This document shows positions 5,783-6,568 of a DNA stretch of 6,568 nucleotides, in pieces (the first letter of the stretch is position 1; every line of letters starts with the position of its first letter). Under the pieces are notes generated by a model. The model made no database searches and was not told where the DNA came from. It saw nothing but the letters and a program-made list of their open reading frames with translations. The DNA comes from Anaerolineae bacterium (GTDB lineage: Bacteria > Chloroflexota > Anaerolineae > UBA1429), in NCBI GenBank assembly GCA_007123335.1, contig SKLG01000390.1, positions 1-6,568 of the forward strand, read 5' to 3'. A program made the position numbers and the translations under genes.

Positions 5783-6568
5783 CCGCCGCTCGCCCAAAAC
5801 CTGGGGCGCGATGACCTCTTCGGGTGCCGAGCGCAATTCGAAGAGTTCGCGTCGCAGTCGGTCGTAGGTGTTCTGGGTCGCCCCCGGTTGGATCCACGTC
5901 TCGGCCCCCGACTCGCCGACGGTCACCAGCCCAATCGGATCGTCGTGCTGGCGAGCTTCCAACACGTATTCGAGGCCGACTTCTCTGAGGTAATCGAGTT
6001 TGGTCTCGGCGAGTGGCCCCTCCCACAGCGCCGAGCGGGTATCGATCAGCAAAAACGAGGCCCGGTCTCGCTCGCTCTCGTACTCACGCACATACGGCGA
6101 GCCAAGCCGGGCGGTCGCGTTCCAGTCGATGAGTTTTGCAGCATCCCCGGGCAGATACTCTCGCAGTTCGGCGATCTCGAGGGTCGATCCGAGGAAGCCA
6201 CCGCCGTGTTCACCCAGGCTCGCAGTTACTTGCTGTCCGCCCCTCCCCACGTGGACGTTCCTGGGTTTTCGAGGCTCGACGCGCACCACGGGTGGGGTAC
6301 CCACCTCGAGTGTCTGAGCGAAGAGTCCATCGGAGACGGTCACCGTTGCCTTCTGAAATCGGTGTTCGCCCGCAATCGGCCAGCCCACAGGTGTCGTCTG
6401 GGTGGCGTCGGTCTCCCCACTGTCGACGCTTACCTCGAGCGAGGAGGTGACGTGGGCCGCTGGGGGGAGTCCCGACTGGACCGCGATATCGACGGATGTC
6501 GGAGCCTCGAGGTGGACACCGAGGGTGACGGCCATCTCATCTCCGGTGTGGATTGCTGAGGCCGAGGG
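5507..6568 (-). CDS. DUF58 protein, partial: 5' end beyond edge, C-terminus apparently replaced
   Basis: The frame is open through the right edge; the first ATG inside is 6535, but the coding sense continues upstream of it, so the N-terminal (usually membrane) part is missing. From that ATG the DUF58 core is clear: RVEPRKPRNVHVG (85-97), ELREYLPGD (123-131), LIDWNATARL (135-144), PYVREYESERDR (147-158), FLLIDTRSAL (161-170) and DPIGLVTVGESG (199-210). DUF58 proteins commonly accompany MoxR ATPases; their biochemical role is poorly defined. Wording such as LREYLPGDAAKLIDW and the preceding beta-rich region recall haloarchaeal members. Family-like sequence fades after residue ~245. From residue 252 to the stop the frame is antisense to the synthase-like gene (276 bases), and this His/Asp-rich tail looks like a translation artefact. 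The trustworthy part is about 5783-6568. Expected C-terminal family sequence is absent, so the gene is probably truncated or chimeric. Confidence 0.7.
   Translation of the reverse strand, partial: PSASAIHTGDEMAVTLGVHLEAPTSVDIAVQSGLPPAAHVTSSLEVSVDSGETDATQTTPVGWPIAGEHRFQKATVTVSDGLFAQTLEVGTPPVVRVEPRKPRNVHVGRGGQQVTASLGEHGGGFLGSTLEIAELREYLPGDAAKLIDWNATARLGSPYVREYESERDRASFLLIDTRSALWEGPLAETKLDYLREVGLEYVLEARQHDDPIGLVTVGESGAETWIQPGATQNTYDRLRRELFELRSAPEEVIAPQVLGERRLFALGVALGLHAAISPGVPAVHEQRQHGQKEHPARDPHDHDARDDAADHVGTQLDGKEGILGHRRHEIVHRHIVIGEDEGGLHGQVFVQGF
5783..5825. other. Candidate junction between two sequence sources
   Basis: Left of here the DNA encodes the complete C-terminus of the synthase-like protein on the plus strand. 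Right of here it encodes DUF58 core sequence on the minus strand, lacking the C-terminal part that DUF58 proteins normally have. By hand count TCGA occurs 14 times in 5783-6568 (about 18 per kb), against 14 in 4109-5782 (about 8 per kb) and 6 in 559-1806 (about 5 per kb). The exact breakpoint cannot be fixed from sequence alone, and I see no insertion-sequence end or target duplication at it. Confidence 0.4.

Noticed and set aside
5791..5808. Possible terminator hairpin CGCCC-N8-GGGCG after the synthase-like gene
   Set aside because: The stem is only 5 bp and no T-run follows on either strand.
5888..6559. A 223-codon plus-strand frame opposite DUF58
   Set aside because: No family motif is visible, while the minus strand here has several DUF58 signatures in correct order.
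1..6568. A new defence, mobile or RNA-based system
   Set aside because: I found no transposase, integrase, nuclease, reverse transcriptase, CRISPR-like direct repeats, tRNA or rRNA. The genes are ordinary metabolic, envelope and membrane families.

Overview
The window is GC-rich, densely packed DNA with mostly bacterial-looking genes. The D-cysteine desulfhydrase relative, the two glycosyltransferases, the HD-domain protein, the site-2-protease relative and the membrane-anchored spermidine-synthase-like protein would all fit an environmental bacterium. Chloroflexota is my best guess, but that rests on protein style and is not proven by any marker. The last ~790 bases look different. They encode part of a DUF58 protein whose motif wording and TCGA-rich base usage resemble halophilic archaea. 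The window may therefore join two sources, by mis-assembly or by lateral transfer.

Layout. Bases 1-555 (+) hold the C-terminal half of a PLP-dependent D-cysteine desulfhydrase/ACC-deaminase-family enzyme. Three bases later, converging on it, lies a minus-strand pair: a family-2 glycosyltransferase (1820-2533) followed after 13 bases by a family-4 glycosyltransferase (559-1806). A good sigma-70-type promoter for the pair sits at 2602-2629. Between this unit and the next is a 74-bp nested palindrome (2644-2717), resembling a REP/MITE-type element. Next comes a second minus-strand unit, an M50 site-2-protease-like membrane protein (3288-4043) followed by a small HD-domain protein (2724-3248). 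Its perfect extended -10 box lies so close to the ATG that the mRNA should be almost leaderless. Divergent from it, on the plus strand, is a 557-aa protein (4109-5782) with an N-terminal multi-pass membrane domain, a spermidine-synthase-like SAM-binding domain and a C-terminal membrane anchor. The DUF58 reading frame converges on it, is cut by the right edge, and runs 276 bases antisense into its 3' end.

Function. The two glycosyltransferases probably act together in cell-envelope or lipid-linked glycan synthesis: the GT2 is DPM1-like (polyprenyl-phosphate sugar synthesis) and the GT4 adds sugars from nucleotide donors. The M50/HD pair and the synthase-like protein have recognisable folds but no assignable substrate. 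I see no RNA gene, CRISPR array, insertion sequence or phage gene, and no coherent new multi-gene system. The items most worth checking are the DUF58 junction, the nested palindrome and the near-leaderless promoter.
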